Part shown: positions 7,079 to 15,656 of the stretch, piece after piece
Layout: the number at the start of each line of letters is the position of its first letter
Numbering within the stretch: position 1 is the first letter of the stretch
Source of the DNA: Nocardioides sp. GY 10113
Lineage (GTDB): Bacteria > Actinomycetota > Actinomycetes > Propionibacteriales > Nocardioidaceae
Direction: 5' to 3'
Assembly (NCBI RefSeq): GCF_004919105.1
Contig: NZ_STGK01000017.1
Location: 33,617-97,616, forward strand
DNA length: 64,000 nucleotides
The notes under the pieces: model-generated
Database searches by the model: none
Told to the model about the DNA's origin: nothing
Seen by the model: the letters and a program-made list of their open reading frames with translations, nothing else
Translations under genes and position numbers: made by a program

Positions 7079-10062
7079 TCCGGCCGACGATCCGCACCGA
7101 GATGGTGCGACTGGGCTTCTCCGACACCGAGCGCGCCCAGCGCGACCTCGCCGAGCTGGGCGACCGCGGGCGGGAGCTGCTGGCGCTCCTCGGCCTGGTG
7201 GCCGATCCGGACGCCGCGCTCACCGCCCTCGTCGGGCTCGCCGACGCGGTGGAGGACCGGGAGGCGCTGCTCGCCGCGGTCTGCCACGACGAGGGGCTGG
7301 CGATGCGGCTGCTCTGCGTGCTCGGTGCCAGCGCCGCGCTCGCCGAGCACCTGCTGCACCATCCCGAGCAGTGGCGCGAGCTGCGGGACCCGACGCTCGG
7401 GTCGACCCGCGTGCCGGCGTTCGCGATGCGCAACGCGCTGCTCGAGGCGGTCGGCGCCGACCACGCCGCGCCGCTGCCGGTCGCCACGCTGCCGGACCAG
7501 GAGGCGGTGAACGCGCTGCGCGTGGAGTACCGCCGGCACCTGCTGCGACTCGCGGCCCGCGACCTGGCCCACCACCTGCCCGTCGACGACGCGGCGGCCG
7601 AGCTCTCCGACCTCGCCGCCGCCACGCTCGAGGCGGCGCTGGCCGTGGCCCGCGCGCGGGTCGGCACCGAGGACGCCGCGACCGTGCGGCTGGCCGTGAT
7701 CGCGATGGGCAAGTGCGGCGGGCACGAGCTCAACTACGTCTCCGACGTCGACGTCGTCTTCGCCCACGAGCCCGCCGACCCCGACGCCGACGCCGGTGCG
7801 GTCGCCGCGGCCGGGCGCGTCGCGGCCAAGCTGGCCGCGCAGATGATCCAGGTCTGCTCCGACCACACCGCCGAGGGCACCATCTGGCCCGTCGACGCCA
7901 ACCTGCGGCCCGAGGGGAAGGCGGGGCCGTTGAGTCGCACCCTGGCCAGCCACCGCGGCTACTACGAGCGGTGGGCCGAGCCGTGGGAGTTCCAGGCGCT
8001 GCTCAAGGCACGGCCGGTCGCCGGCGACCTCGACCTGGGGCACGAGTTCGTGGAGATGGTCGCGCCGATGGTGTGGTCGGCCGCGGACCGCGAGGGGTTC
8101 GTCGACGCCGCGCGGGCGATGCGCCGCCGGGTGCTGGACCACATCCCGGCCAAGGACGCCGACCGGGAGCTCAAGCTCGGCGCCGGCGGCCTGCGCGACG
8201 TCGAGTTCGCGATCCAGCTGCTCCAACTGGTGCACGGCCGGGCCGACGAGGCGATCCGGCCGCCGACCACCCTCAGCGCCCTGGCCCGCCTCACCGAGGG
8301 TGGCTACGTCGGCCGCTCGGACGGCGAGCAGCTGCACCGCGCGTACGCCTTCCTGCGCCAGCTCGAGCACCGGATCCAGCTCTACCGACTCCGGCGTACG
8401 CACCTGGTGCCCACCGACGAGCCGTCCCTGCGCCGGCTGGGGCGCAGCCTCGGCCTGCTCAAGGAGCCGGTGGAGGCCCTGAACCGGCTCTGGGAGCACC
8501 ACCGCCGCGAGGTCAGCCGGCTGCACCAGAAGCTCTTCTACCGACCGCTGCTGACCGCGGTCGCGCAGATCCCCGGCGATGGCGTGCACCTCTCCTCGGA
8601 GGCGGCCGCGGTCCGACTCGCCGCGCTCGGGTACGCCGACCCGCGCTCCGCCCTGCGCCACCTGGAGGCGCTGACCGCCGGCGTCAGCCGGGCCGCGGCG
8701 ATCCAGCGCGCGCTGCTGCCGGCGATGCTGCAGTGGCTCTCGGAGTGCGCCGACCCCGACGCCGGGCTCTTCGGGTTCCGCAAGCTGAGCGAGGCGCTCG
8801 GCCGGAGCCCGTGGTTCCTGGGCACGCTGCGCGACGAGGGGGAGGCCGCTGATCGGCTGGCCCACCTGCTCGGCACGTCGCGCTACACCACCGACCTGCT
8901 GGAGCGGGAGCCGCAGGGCGTGCGGCTGCTGGCCGGCGACCTCACGCCGCTCGGCGCCGAGCCGCTGCGCGAGGAGATGCTGGCCACCGCGCGGCGGCAG
9001 GCCGACGCCGGCAAGGCGGCGCGCGCGATCCGGGCCATCCGGCGCCGCGAGCTGCTGCGGATCGCGGCCGGCGACGTGCTCGGCCTCACCGACGTCGCCG
9101 ATGTCGGGTTCGCCCTGTCCCGCCTCACCGATGCGACGCTCGAGGCCTCCCTGCAGGTCGCCGGCGAGGCGGTGCGCGCCGAGCGTGGGCTGGACGAGGA
9201 GCCGACCGCGCTGGCGATCGTCGCGATGGGGCGGTACGGCGGCTTCGAGCTCTCCTACGGCTCCGACGCCGACGTGCTCTTCGTGCACGACCCCTACCCC
9301 GGCGCGGACCCGCAGGTGGCGGCCTCCTACGCGAAGGCCGTGGCCGAGGAGGTCCGGGCCGCGCTCGCCGCCCCCGGCCCGGACCCGGCCCTCGTGGTCG
9401 ACGCCGACCTGCGCCCCGAGGGGCGCCAGGGTGCGCTGGTCCGCACGCTCGAGGCCTACGGCGCGTACTACGCGAAGTGGTCCAAGGTCTGGGAGGCACA
9501 GGCGCTGCTGCGCGCCGACGCCGTGGTCGGCGACGAGTCGCTGCGGCGCCGGTTCACCGAGCTGATCGACCCGCTGCGCTACCCCGAGGGCGGTCTGAGT
9601 GAGCGGGACATCCAGGAGGTCCGCCGGATCAAGGCGCGGGTCGACACCGAGCGGCTCCCGCGGGGCGCCGACCCTGCCACGCACCTCAAGCTCGGCCGCG
9701 GCGGCCTCGCCGACATCGAGTGGACCGTGCAGCTGCTCCAGCTGCGCCACGGCGCCGAGCACCCCGGTCTGCGGACGGCGCAGACGCTGCCCGCGGTACG
9801 CGCCGCTGCCGAGGGCGGCCTGCTGGCCGAGGACGACGCCGAGACCCTGACCGAGGCCTGGCGGATGGTGAGCCGGGTGCGCAACGCCGTGCTCCTGGCC
9901 CGCGGCAAGCCCGGTGACCAGTTCCCCCGGGCGACCGTCGAGCGTCGCGCCGTGGCCTGGGTGATGGGCTACCGGCTCGACGAGACCGACGCGCTGGTGA
10001 ACGACTACCGGCGGGTCACGCGGCACGCCCGGGGCGTCGTCGACCGCGTGTTCTGGGAGTGA
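7075..10062 (+). CDS. glnE: Bifunctional glutamine synthetase adenylyltransferase / adenylyl-removing enzyme
   Basis: Adds AMP to, or removes it from, the regulatory tyrosine of glutamine synthetase in response to nitrogen state. From the GTG at 7075 the protein is 995 residues, matching mycobacterial GlnE. Two nucleotidyltransferase domains are clear: AMGKCGGHELNYVSDVDVVF near residue 210 (N-terminal, adenylyl-removing half) and AMGRYGGFELSYGSDADVLF near residue 716 (C-terminal, adenylylating half), each with the paired Asp residues for metal. Each is followed by its GlnD-PII-uridylyltransferase-type domain (for example KLGAGGLRDVEFAIQLLQL). The GTG overlaps the stop of the preceding remnant (GTGA). 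A longer open frame upstream only reads through the 12-bp repeat. The adjacent GlnA2 lacks the target Tyr, so the substrate is presumably a GlnA1 elsewhere. Confidence 0.95.
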   Translation: MIRPTIRTEMVRLGFSDTERAQRDLAELGDRGRELLALLGLVADPDAALTALVGLADAVEDREALLAAVCHDEGLAMRLLCVLGASAALAEHLLHHPEQWRELRDPTLGSTRVPAFAMRNALLEAVGADHAAPLPVATLPDQEAVNALRVEYRRHLLRLAARDLAHHLPVDDAAAELSDLAAATLEAALAVARARVGTEDAATVRLAVIAMGKCGGHELNYVSDVDVVFAHEPADPDADAGAVAAAGRVAAKLAAQMIQVCSDHTAEGTIWPVDANLRPEGKAGPLSRTLASHRGYYERWAEPWEFQALLKARPVAGDLDLGHEFVEMVAPMVWSAADREGFVDAARAMRRRVLDHIPAKDADRELKLGAGGLRDVEFAIQLLQLVHGRADEAIRPPTTLSALARLTEGGYVGRSDGEQLHRAYAFLRQLEHRIQLYRLRRTHLVPTDEPSLRRLGRSLGLLKEPVEALNRLWEHHRREVSRLHQKLFYRPLLTAVAQIPGDGVHLSSEAAAVRLAALGYADPRSALRHLEALTAGVSRAAAIQRALLPAMLQWLSECADPDAGLFGFRKLSEALGRSPWFLGTLRDEGEAADRLAHLLGTSRYTTDLLEREPQGVRLLAGDLTPLGAEPLREEMLATARRQADAGKAARAIRAIRRRELLRIAAGDVLGLTDVADVGFALSRLTDATLEASLQVAGEAVRAERGLDEEPTALAIVAMGRYGGFELSYGSDADVLFVHDPYPGADPQVAASYAKAVAEEVRAALAAPGPDPALVVDADLRPEGRQGALVRTLEAYGAYYAKWSKVWEAQALLRADAVVGDESLRRRFTELIDPLRYPEGGLSERDIQEVRRIKARVDTERLPRGADPATHLKLGRGGLADIEWTVQLLQLRHGAEHPGLRTAQTLPAVRAAAEGGLLAEDDAETLTEAWRMVSRVRNAVLLARGKPGDQFPRATVERRAVAWVMGYRLDETDALVNDYRRVTRHARGVVDRVFWE

Positions 10063-10134
10063 CTTCGGCTTCCCGGGGACACACCTGCCCCGGGTGTTGG
10101 TTCTCGCGCCGGGTATGTCATGATGGTGGTCGTC

Positions 10135-10180
10135 GGGCCGCGACCGACCCCCCCAGAGGTCGCGGCCCGGCTTCATTTTT
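10135..10180 (+). terminator. Rho-independent terminator after glnE
   Basis: A perfect 11-bp GC-rich stem (10135-10145 with 10158-10168), a 12-base loop and a run of five T at 10176-10180, about 70 bases after the glnE stop. One of the few classic terminators in the window. Confidence 0.85.
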
Positions 10181-10228
10181 CCGGTCGGGTGCGCGGCCCT
10201 GCGCCGGCGAGCGGTCGCCGACCCCCAT

Positions 10229-10244
10229 TCGAACAGATGTTCGA
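10229..10244 (+). promoter_or_regulatory. Perfect SOS box (LexA site)
   Basis: The sequence is TCGAACAGATGTTCGA, an exact match to the actinobacterial LexA consensus TCGAAC-N4-GTTCGA. A -10-like TAGGCT follows at 10253-10258, and the ATG of the small downstream gene lies seven bases after it. The box therefore overlaps the -35 to -10 region of a probably leaderless promoter. Confidence 0.85.
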
Positions 10245-10264
10245 TGTCGGGCTAGGCTCCAGCC

Positions 10265-10534
10265 ATGGAGCAGCAGCCGGTGCGTCGTACGCCGCCGGTG
10301 CACGTGTGGGTGGACACCACCATGCGCTGGGGCCCCAGCTCGCTGCCGGGGATCCTGCTGACCTGGCGGCGCACGACGCCGCGGGAGGGCGTGGTGGTGT
10401 GGCAGGGGCTGTGCGTCTTCGCGCTGGTGCCGCCACCTCGCTCGCCGGGCGACCTGGTGGTCTACCAGCAGTGGGTCGACGCGGCCCACATCCAGCCGAT
10501 GGCGGCGTACGAGCCGCCGCGGGCCCGCGGGTGA
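10265..10534 (+). CDS. Small hypothetical protein, probably SOS-induced
   Basis: 89 residues with no signal peptide or membrane helix. The beta-rich, Trp-containing middle (VHVWVDTTMRWGPSSLPGIL, then LLTWRRTT and GVVVWQGLCVFAL) suggests a small compact barrel-like domain. The family is not one I can name. A perfect LexA box and a -10 element directly before the ATG indicate induction by DNA damage, and the ATG at the expected transcription start suggests a leaderless mRNA. The stop lies three bases before the stop of the converging reductase gene. A role in damage repair or tolerance is an inference from the promoter only. Confidence 0.65.
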   Translation: MEQQPVRRTPPVHVWVDTTMRWGPSSLPGILLTWRRTTPREGVVVWQGLCVFALVPPPRSPGDLVVYQQWVDAAHIQPMAAYEPPRARG

Positions 10535-10537
10535 GCG

Positions 10538-11503
10538 TCAGATCCGCTCGCGCCCGTGCGGGGACAGCCAGACGCTCGACTCCGGCCCGCGGGGCACGAT
10601 CCCGGTCGGGTTGATGTCCTCGTGGACCACGTAGTAGTGCCGCTTGATCTGGTCGAAGTCGACCGTCTCGCCGAAGCCCGGCGTCTGGAACAGGTCGCGG
10701 GCGTAGCCCCACAGCGCCGGCATCTCGGTCAGCTTGTTGCGGTTGCACTTGAAGTGGCCGTGGTAGACCGCGTCGAAGCGGACCAGCGTGGTGAACAGCC
10801 GGATGTCGGCCTCGGTGATCGCGTCGCCCATCAGGTAGCGACGGTCTGTCAGCCGCTCCTCGAGCCAGTCCATCGTCGACCAGAGCCGCTCGTACGCCGC
10901 GTCGTAGGCCTCCTGGGAGCCGGCGAAGCCGCAGCGGTACACGCCGTTGTTGAGCTCGGTGAAGACGCGCTGCATCACCTCCTCCATCTCCGGGCGCACG
11001 GCGTCGGGCCACAGGTCGGGTGCTCCCGGGCGGTGGTGGTCGCGCCACTCGAAGAACAGGTCGTGGGTGATCCACGGGAAGTCGTTGGTGACCACGGCGC
11101 CGGTCGGCACGTCCACCATCGCGGGGACGGTGATCCCGCGCGGGTACGCCGCGTCGCGGGCGAAGTAGGCCTGCTGCAGGCGCTCGTAGCCGAGCACGGG
11201 GTCGACGCCGCCCGGGTCGAGGTCGAAGGTCCAGCTGCGGGCGTCGTGGGTGGGGCCGGTCAGGCCCATCGAGATCACGCCCTCGAGGCCGAGCAGGCTG
11301 CGCACGATGATCGCCCGGTTGGCCCAGGGGCAGGCGCGTGCGGCCACCAGTCGGTAGCGGCCCGGCTCGACCGGCCAGGTGGTGACGTCGAGGTCGTGGC
11401 CGCCGTACGGGTCGCGCGAGCGGCCGGGCTCGGCGGTGATCCGATCGGGGAGGTACTGCATGTCCCGGGTGTAGGCCTTGCCCTGCTCGGTGTAGGTAGG
11501 CAC
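10538..11503 (-). CDS. Glutathionyl-hydroquinone reductase-like protein (Xi-class GST, ECM4/YqjG family)
   Basis: 321 residues, the usual length of the YqjG/ECM4 family, which reduces S-conjugated hydroquinones with a catalytic cysteine. The thioredoxin-like domain carries the CPWA motif (ARACPWANRA), the active-site Cys of the family, and the helical GST C-domain follows (CGFAGSQEAYDAAYERLW, then YLMGDAITEADIRLFTTLVR). Actinobacteria normally use mycothiol rather than glutathione, so the true thiol partner is uncertain. The GTG at 11503 is preferred because AAGGGG lies six bases before it; GTG 11509 in the same frame has the purine run too close. A tandem direct repeat lies immediately upstream. 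Confidence 0.85.
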   Translation of the reverse strand: MPTYTEQGKAYTRDMQYLPDRITAEPGRSRDPYGGHDLDVTTWPVEPGRYRLVAARACPWANRAIIVRSLLGLEGVISMGLTGPTHDARSWTFDLDPGGVDPVLGYERLQQAYFARDAAYPRGITVPAMVDVPTGAVVTNDFPWITHDLFFEWRDHHRPGAPDLWPDAVRPEMEEVMQRVFTELNNGVYRCGFAGSQEAYDAAYERLWSTMDWLEERLTDRRYLMGDAITEADIRLFTTLVRFDAVYHGHFKCNRNKLTEMPALWGYARDLFQTPGFGETVDFDQIKRHYYVVHEDINPTGIVPRGPESSVWLSPHGRERI

Positions 11504-11512
11504 CGGCACCCC

Positions 11513-11546
11513 CTTCGGATCGTCGAATCCTTCGGATTGTTGAATC
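11513..11546 (-). promoter_or_regulatory. 17-bp tandem direct repeat before the reductase gene
   Basis: Two head-to-tail 17-bp copies (cttcggatcgtcgaatc and cttcggattgttgaatc; 15 of 17 identical), each with an imperfect GAT-ATC dyad. On the minus strand a -10-like TAGTAT lies just upstream near 11557, so the repeats overlap the probable transcription start, where a repressor could bind. In the rest of the 311-base gap, to 11814, I see no gene, only the leader of the helicase gene. Confidence 0.4.
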
Positions 11547-11814
11547 GTCCACTAATACTACCCGGAGAGTGGTGTCGAGGCGGGACACCGTCCCGGGGTG
11601 AGCAAGGCCACGGGCCCGGGGGGACTCGTCGATGGGGGTCGGGACGAGCATCGCCGTTAGCCTGGTGCTTCAGCTCGTTCGGGTCCCACCGCGGGTTGAG
11701 TGCCACGTCGCAGCGATCGTCGGTCCGTCCGGCGACGACGCTCCGTAGGCCGCCCGCCGCCGCCTGGCGGAGACATCTGGGCATCGGTGGGCGCAACCCA
11801 AGGACGCCTCACGC

Positions 11815-13263
11815 ATGACCTCCTTCGTCGATCTCGGCCTGCCCACCTCGCTCGCGACGGTGCTCGAGCAGCGCGGGATCACCACTCCCACTCCCATCCA
11901 GGCAGCGACGCTGCCCGACGCCCTCGCCGGGCGCGACGTGCTCGGCCGCGGCCGCACCGGCTCCGGCAAGACCTACGGCTTCCTGCTCCCGCTGGTGACC
12001 CGCCTCTCCGGTGGTGCGAAGGCGAAGCCGGGCCGTCCGCGCGCGCTGATCCTCGCCCCGACCCGCGAGCTGGTCGGCCAGATCGAGGAGGCGCTCGCCC
12101 CGCTGGCCGCCGCGACGGGCCTGACCTCGCGCACCGTCTTCGGTGGCGTCGGCCAGAAGCCGCAGGTGGACGCGATCCAGCGCGGCGTCGACATCCTGAT
12201 CGCCTGCCCCGGCCGGCTCGAGGACCTGATCGGTCAGGGCCACTGCAGCCTCGCCGACATTGCCATCACCGTCCTGGACGAGGCCGACCACATGGCCGAC
12301 CTGGGCTTCCTGCCCGCGGTGCGGCGCCTGATGGGACAGACGCCGAAGGCCGGCCAGCGCCTGCTCTTCTCGGCCACGCTCGACGGCGGCATCGACGTGC
12401 TGGTCAAGCGGTTCTTGAACGACCCGGTGACCCACCAGGCCGACTCGGCCCAGTCGCCGGTGGCCACCATGGCCCACCACGTGCTCCACATCGACCGCGA
12501 GCACCGGCTGCCGATCCTGCTCGACCTGGCCAGCGCGCCGGGCCGCACGGTCGTCTTCACGCGCACCAAGCACGGCGCCAAGGCGCTGGCCCGCCAGCTC
12601 AACAAGAACGGCGTCCCCGCCGTGGAGCTGCACGGCAACCTCGGGCAGAACGCCCGTACCCGCAACCTCGCGGCCTTCCACGAGGGCAAGGCCGCCGCGC
12701 TGGTCGCCACCGACATCGCCGCGCGCGGCATCCACGTCGACGACGTCTCGCTGGTCGTGCACGCCGACCCGCCGGCCGAGCACAAGGCCTACCTGCACCG
12801 CTCCGGCCGCACCGCGCGGGCGGGCGCCGAGGGCACCGTGATCACGCTGATGACCAGCGACCAGCGCAACGACGTGCGCGACCTGACCCGGGCGGCCGGC
12901 ATCAAGCCGACCACCACGCGCATCCAGGGCAGCGCCCACCCGGTGCTGGTCGAGCTCGCGCCGGGGGAGCGCTCGCGCCCCGGTGCCCTCGAGCTCACCG
13001 TGCCGCAGCAGCCGCGTCAGCCGAAGCAGTCCTCGGGCAGCGGCGGTGGCGGACGCTCCGCGCGCTCCCGGCGCAAGCCGTCGGGCACTGCGGGCGCGGG
13101 CCAGGGCGGACAGGCCGGTCAGGGCGGACAGCAGCGCTCCCGCCAGGGCGGCGGCCAGGGCTCCGGCTCCGGTCAGCAGCGCCCCCAGGGCGGCGGCCAG
13201 GGCGGCCGGGGCCGGTCCCGCGGCCGCAGCGGCGGCCGCTCCGGCGGCGCGCCCCGCGTCTGA
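11815..13263 (+). CDS. DEAD-box ATP-dependent RNA helicase (RhlE-like)
   Basis: RNA helicase that unwinds short duplexes during ribosome assembly or mRNA turnover. It carries all core motifs: a Q-motif region (LPTSLATVLEQRGITTPTPI), motif I GRTGSGKT (residues about 46-53), Ia APTRELV, II DEADHMADLGF (D155), III SATLDG, IV VVFTRTKHG, V ATDIAARGIHVDDV and VI HRSGRTARAG. The last 100 residues are a low-complexity Gly/Gln/Arg/Ser tail with basic repeats, probably an RNA-binding extension. 482 residues. A hairpin terminator follows. The gene is not in an operon. Confidence 0.95.
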   Translation: MTSFVDLGLPTSLATVLEQRGITTPTPIQAATLPDALAGRDVLGRGRTGSGKTYGFLLPLVTRLSGGAKAKPGRPRALILAPTRELVGQIEEALAPLAAATGLTSRTVFGGVGQKPQVDAIQRGVDILIACPGRLEDLIGQGHCSLADIAITVLDEADHMADLGFLPAVRRLMGQTPKAGQRLLFSATLDGGIDVLVKRFLNDPVTHQADSAQSPVATMAHHVLHIDREHRLPILLDLASAPGRTVVFTRTKHGAKALARQLNKNGVPAVELHGNLGQNARTRNLAAFHEGKAAALVATDIAARGIHVDDVSLVVHADPPAEHKAYLHRSGRTARAGAEGTVITLMTSDQRNDVRDLTRAAGIKPTTTRIQGSAHPVLVELAPGERSRPGALELTVPQQPRQPKQSSGSGGGGRSARSRRKPSGTAGAGQGGQAGQGGQQRSRQGGGQGSGSGQQRPQGGGQGGRGRSRGRSGGRSGGAPRV

Positions 13264-13275
13264 CGATGTGACGAC

Positions 13276-13314
13276 GACGCCGAGTCAGCAGGAACTCCCT
13301 GCCGACTCGGCGTC
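13276..13314 (+). terminator. Extended hairpin after the helicase gene
   Basis: An 11-bp stem (13276-13286 with 13304-13314) enclosing a second 5-bp stem (13288-13292 with 13298-13302) lies 12 bases after the helicase stop. A half copy (gccagcttctgccgagtcgc) follows at about 13321-13340. The core word CGAGTCGGCAGG recurs elsewhere, so this may also be a REP-like element. Confidence 0.7.
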
Positions 13315-13467
13315 TGTCCTGCCAGCTTCTGCCGAGTCGCGATGTGCTCGGTCCGTCCGGGACCAGAGCCGCCGTAGGCCGCCAGGTGGCCGGAACCACT
13401 GCGGCGGCCAGCTGCGCGGCCGGCAGCGTGGCCGAGCGAAGCCAGAGCCACGCTCGGCCCATCCGAC

Positions 13468-14658
13468 TCAGTAACTCTTGGGCAGCCCCAGCATCTGGGT
13501 CCCGATGTGCGCGAGCACCAGCTCCTCGGCGACCGGGATGTTCTTGGCGATCCGGGCGTCCCGGAAGATCCGTTCCACCGGGTACTCCTTGGAGTAGGCC
13601 ATGCCGCCGAGGGTCTGGAAGGCCTGGTTGGCGGCCTCCCAGCCCACCTGCGCGCCGGTCAGCTTGGCGACGTTCGCCTCGTTGCCGCAGGGGCGGCCCT
13701 GGTCGAAGAGCCAGGCCGCGTGGTACGTCATCAGCCGGCCGAGCTCGGCCTTCGCCTTGAGCTGCGCGAGGGGGAACTGCAGGCCCTGGTTGGCGCCGAT
13801 CGGGCGGCCGAAGACCTCGCGCTCGCGGGCGTAGTCGCAGGCGATCCGCAGGGCCGCGTCCGCCGTGCCGACGCCGCCGGCGGCGGCCAGGATCCGCTCG
13901 GGGTTGAGCACGTCCCAGAGCACCGCGAAGCCGGCGTCGACCTCACCGATGACGTTCTCCGCGGGCACCCGCACCTCGTCGAAGAAGACCTGTGAGGAGT
14001 GCAGGATGTTGCTGCCCATCTTCGGGATCGGGGTGTAGGAGAGCGTTCCGTCGGCCAGCGCCTGCTTCACGTCGACGAGGAGGAGCGTGAACCCGGCGGT
14101 CCGGGGGAGACCTCGCGCCTTCGTCTCGGCCGCGGGGATCGTGCGCGTGACGGCGACCATCCAGTCGGCGTTCTCGACGTTCGAGATCCAGACCTTCTGG
14201 CCCTTGACCACGAACTCGTCGCCGTCGCGCCTCGCCGCGGTCGTGATCTCGATCGCGTTCGAGCCGGCGTCGGGCTCGGTGAGCGCCAGGCAGAACTGGA
14301 TCGTGCCGTCGGCCAGGCCGGGCAGGATCCGCTGCTTCTGCTCGTCGGTGCCGTGTCGGGTCAGCGTCATCGCCCCGAATCCCGGGGTGGTGACGTAGAA
14401 GAAGGTGCCGGCGACGCCGCCGGAGGCGCACAGCGTCATGTTCGCCACGGCCAGCTCGAGCAGGCCCTGCCCGCCGCCGCCGTACTCCTCGGGCACGCAG
14501 AGCCCGAACCAGCCGCCCCGGCCGAGGTCGTCGAAGACCTCCTGCGGGAACCGGTGCTGCTCCTCGCACCGCGACCAGTAGGCGTGGTCGTACTTGGCGG
14601 CGACGGCGGCCACGCCCTCGCGGACGGCGAGGGCGGACTCGGGCAGGTCGAAGTCCAT
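13468..14658 (-). CDS. Acyl-CoA dehydrogenase
   Basis: FAD enzyme catalysing alpha,beta-dehydrogenation of an acyl-CoA. 396 residues with the family order: N-terminal helical domain (MDFDLPESALAVREGV), the FAD/substrate signature CLALTEPDAGSN, beta-domain KVWISNVENADW, and the C-terminal helical domain with REREVFGRPI and LGGMAYSKEYPVERIFRDAR. The chain length and natural substrate cannot be assigned. The next gene on this strand is an MpaB-like oxygenase 29 bases upstream, so the two are probably one transcript under the divergent TetR regulator. Confidence 0.93.
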   Translation of the reverse strand: MDFDLPESALAVREGVAAVAAKYDHAYWSRCEEQHRFPQEVFDDLGRGGWFGLCVPEEYGGGGQGLLELAVANMTLCASGGVAGTFFYVTTPGFGAMTLTRHGTDEQKQRILPGLADGTIQFCLALTEPDAGSNAIEITTAARRDGDEFVVKGQKVWISNVENADWMVAVTRTIPAAETKARGLPRTAGFTLLLVDVKQALADGTLSYTPIPKMGSNILHSSQVFFDEVRVPAENVIGEVDAGFAVLWDVLNPERILAAAGGVGTADAALRIACDYAREREVFGRPIGANQGLQFPLAQLKAKAELGRLMTYHAAWLFDQGRPCGNEANVAKLTGAQVGWEAANQAFQTLGGMAYSKEYPVERIFRDARIAKNIPVAEELVLAHIGTQMLGLPKSY

Positions 14659-14687
14659 CGAGGCTCCTGTGGACGAGGGATGGTCGG

Positions 14688-15575
14688 TCAGAGGATCGGG
14701 CGGCCGAGACGGCGGCGGAGCCGGAAGTCGAGCAGGTAGGCGTTGAACGGGAAGCTCCTGACCGGTCGGGGGAGTGCCGCCTCAAACCGGCCGAGGAGCC
14801 GCATCAAGCGGTCGAAGCGGCGCTGCTGACGGTCGTTCCAGGGCAGGCTCATCGCCTCCCGGAAGAGCGGGGGCAGGAAGCCGGTGGTCACGAAGACGAA
14901 GAACGGGCCGAGCACGTGGAAGGGCCGCGGGAAGTTCTTGAACCGGACCAGGTGCAGCAGGTGCGCCGCCACCGGTGCGTCGATCCGCACCTCGGCCAGC
15001 GACTCCTCCCAGTACGCCGCGAACGCGGCACGGTCCGCGGGCCAGTCGGCGGCCGCCACCTGCAGCGTCGTCCCGAACCGGGCGCCGTACGCGTACAGGG
15101 CGTCGGCCTCGGCCTCGGGGAGCGGGCCGTGCATCTTCTCGATCATGTCGACCGTGCCGACGTAGAGGCAGGCCGCGACCCACTGCTGGAGCCGGGGGTC
15201 CATCGCACGGTAGGCGACCGGCTCGCCCTCGTGGGAGTAGACCTGAGCGTGCGCCCCGTTGATCTCCTTGCGGAACGCCGCGCGCTCCTCGTCGGTGCCG
15301 AGCATCGCCACCGCGAGGTAGGTGAACGTGGTGCGGCCGCGCTTGAACGGGCGCTTCACGGCGTTGCCGCTGTCGACGCGGCTGTTCATCACGCCGTACC
15401 CGACGCTGGGCCAGGCCAGCTGCATCACGACGTTGGCGGGACCGGCGAGGTGGGCGCCGATCCCGGAGAGGTGGCCGCGGATGTCGAACCCGGCGGGCAC
15501 CGGGACGTCGCGCGCCGTGCGCCTCCCGGTCGTGGCGTCGCCGGCGGTGGCGTCGGCGGTGGCGTCGGCGGTCAC
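14688..15575 (-). CDS. MpaB-like oxygenase (DUF2236 family)
   Basis: 295 residues from a GTG at 15575 with a gagagga ribosome site before it. The family is heme-binding and related to latex-clearing protein and fungal MpaB. Characteristic stretches are QLAWPSVGYGVMNSRV, the helix with TTFTYLAVAMLGTDEERAAF, and the His-bearing NGAHAQVYSHEG, which is where heme ligation falls in this family. The first 20 residues are an Ala/Thr/Asp repeat. Probably first gene of a unit with the acyl-CoA dehydrogenase, divergent from the TetR regulator. The substrate is unknown; hydrophobic organic compounds are typical for relatives. Confidence 0.85.
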   Translation of the reverse strand: MTADATADATAGDATTGRRTARDVPVPAGFDIRGHLSGIGAHLAGPANVVMQLAWPSVGYGVMNSRVDSGNAVKRPFKRGRTTFTYLAVAMLGTDEERAAFRKEINGAHAQVYSHEGEPVAYRAMDPRLQQWVAACLYVGTVDMIEKMHGPLPEAEADALYAYGARFGTTLQVAAADWPADRAAFAAYWEESLAEVRIDAPVAAHLLHLVRFKNFPRPFHVLGPFFVFVTTGFLPPLFREAMSLPWNDRQQRRFDRLMRLLGRFEAALPRPVRSFPFNAYLLDFRLRRRLGRPIL

Positions 15576-15626
15576 TGTGGTCCTCTCGGCGCTCTGGTGG
15601 AGGTCGACTACCAGGCTAGGCCTTTG

Positions 15627-15641
15627 TTGGCATGCTGCCAA
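15627..15641. promoter_or_regulatory. Probable TetR operator
   Basis: A perfect dyad, TTGGCA-tgc-TGCCAA, between the divergent MpaB-like and TetR genes. It touches a -10-like TAGTAT (15642-15647) that precedes the tetR ATG by nine bases, so a bound repressor would shut off its own promoter and probably the divergent one. Confidence 0.65.
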
Positions 15642-15656
15642 TAGTATGGTCGGGCC

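Noticed and set aside
6673..10176. Very long open frame on the minus strand opposite glnE
   Set aside because: Product of high GC codon usage opposite a real gene; composition is Arg/Gly/His-rich with no domain.
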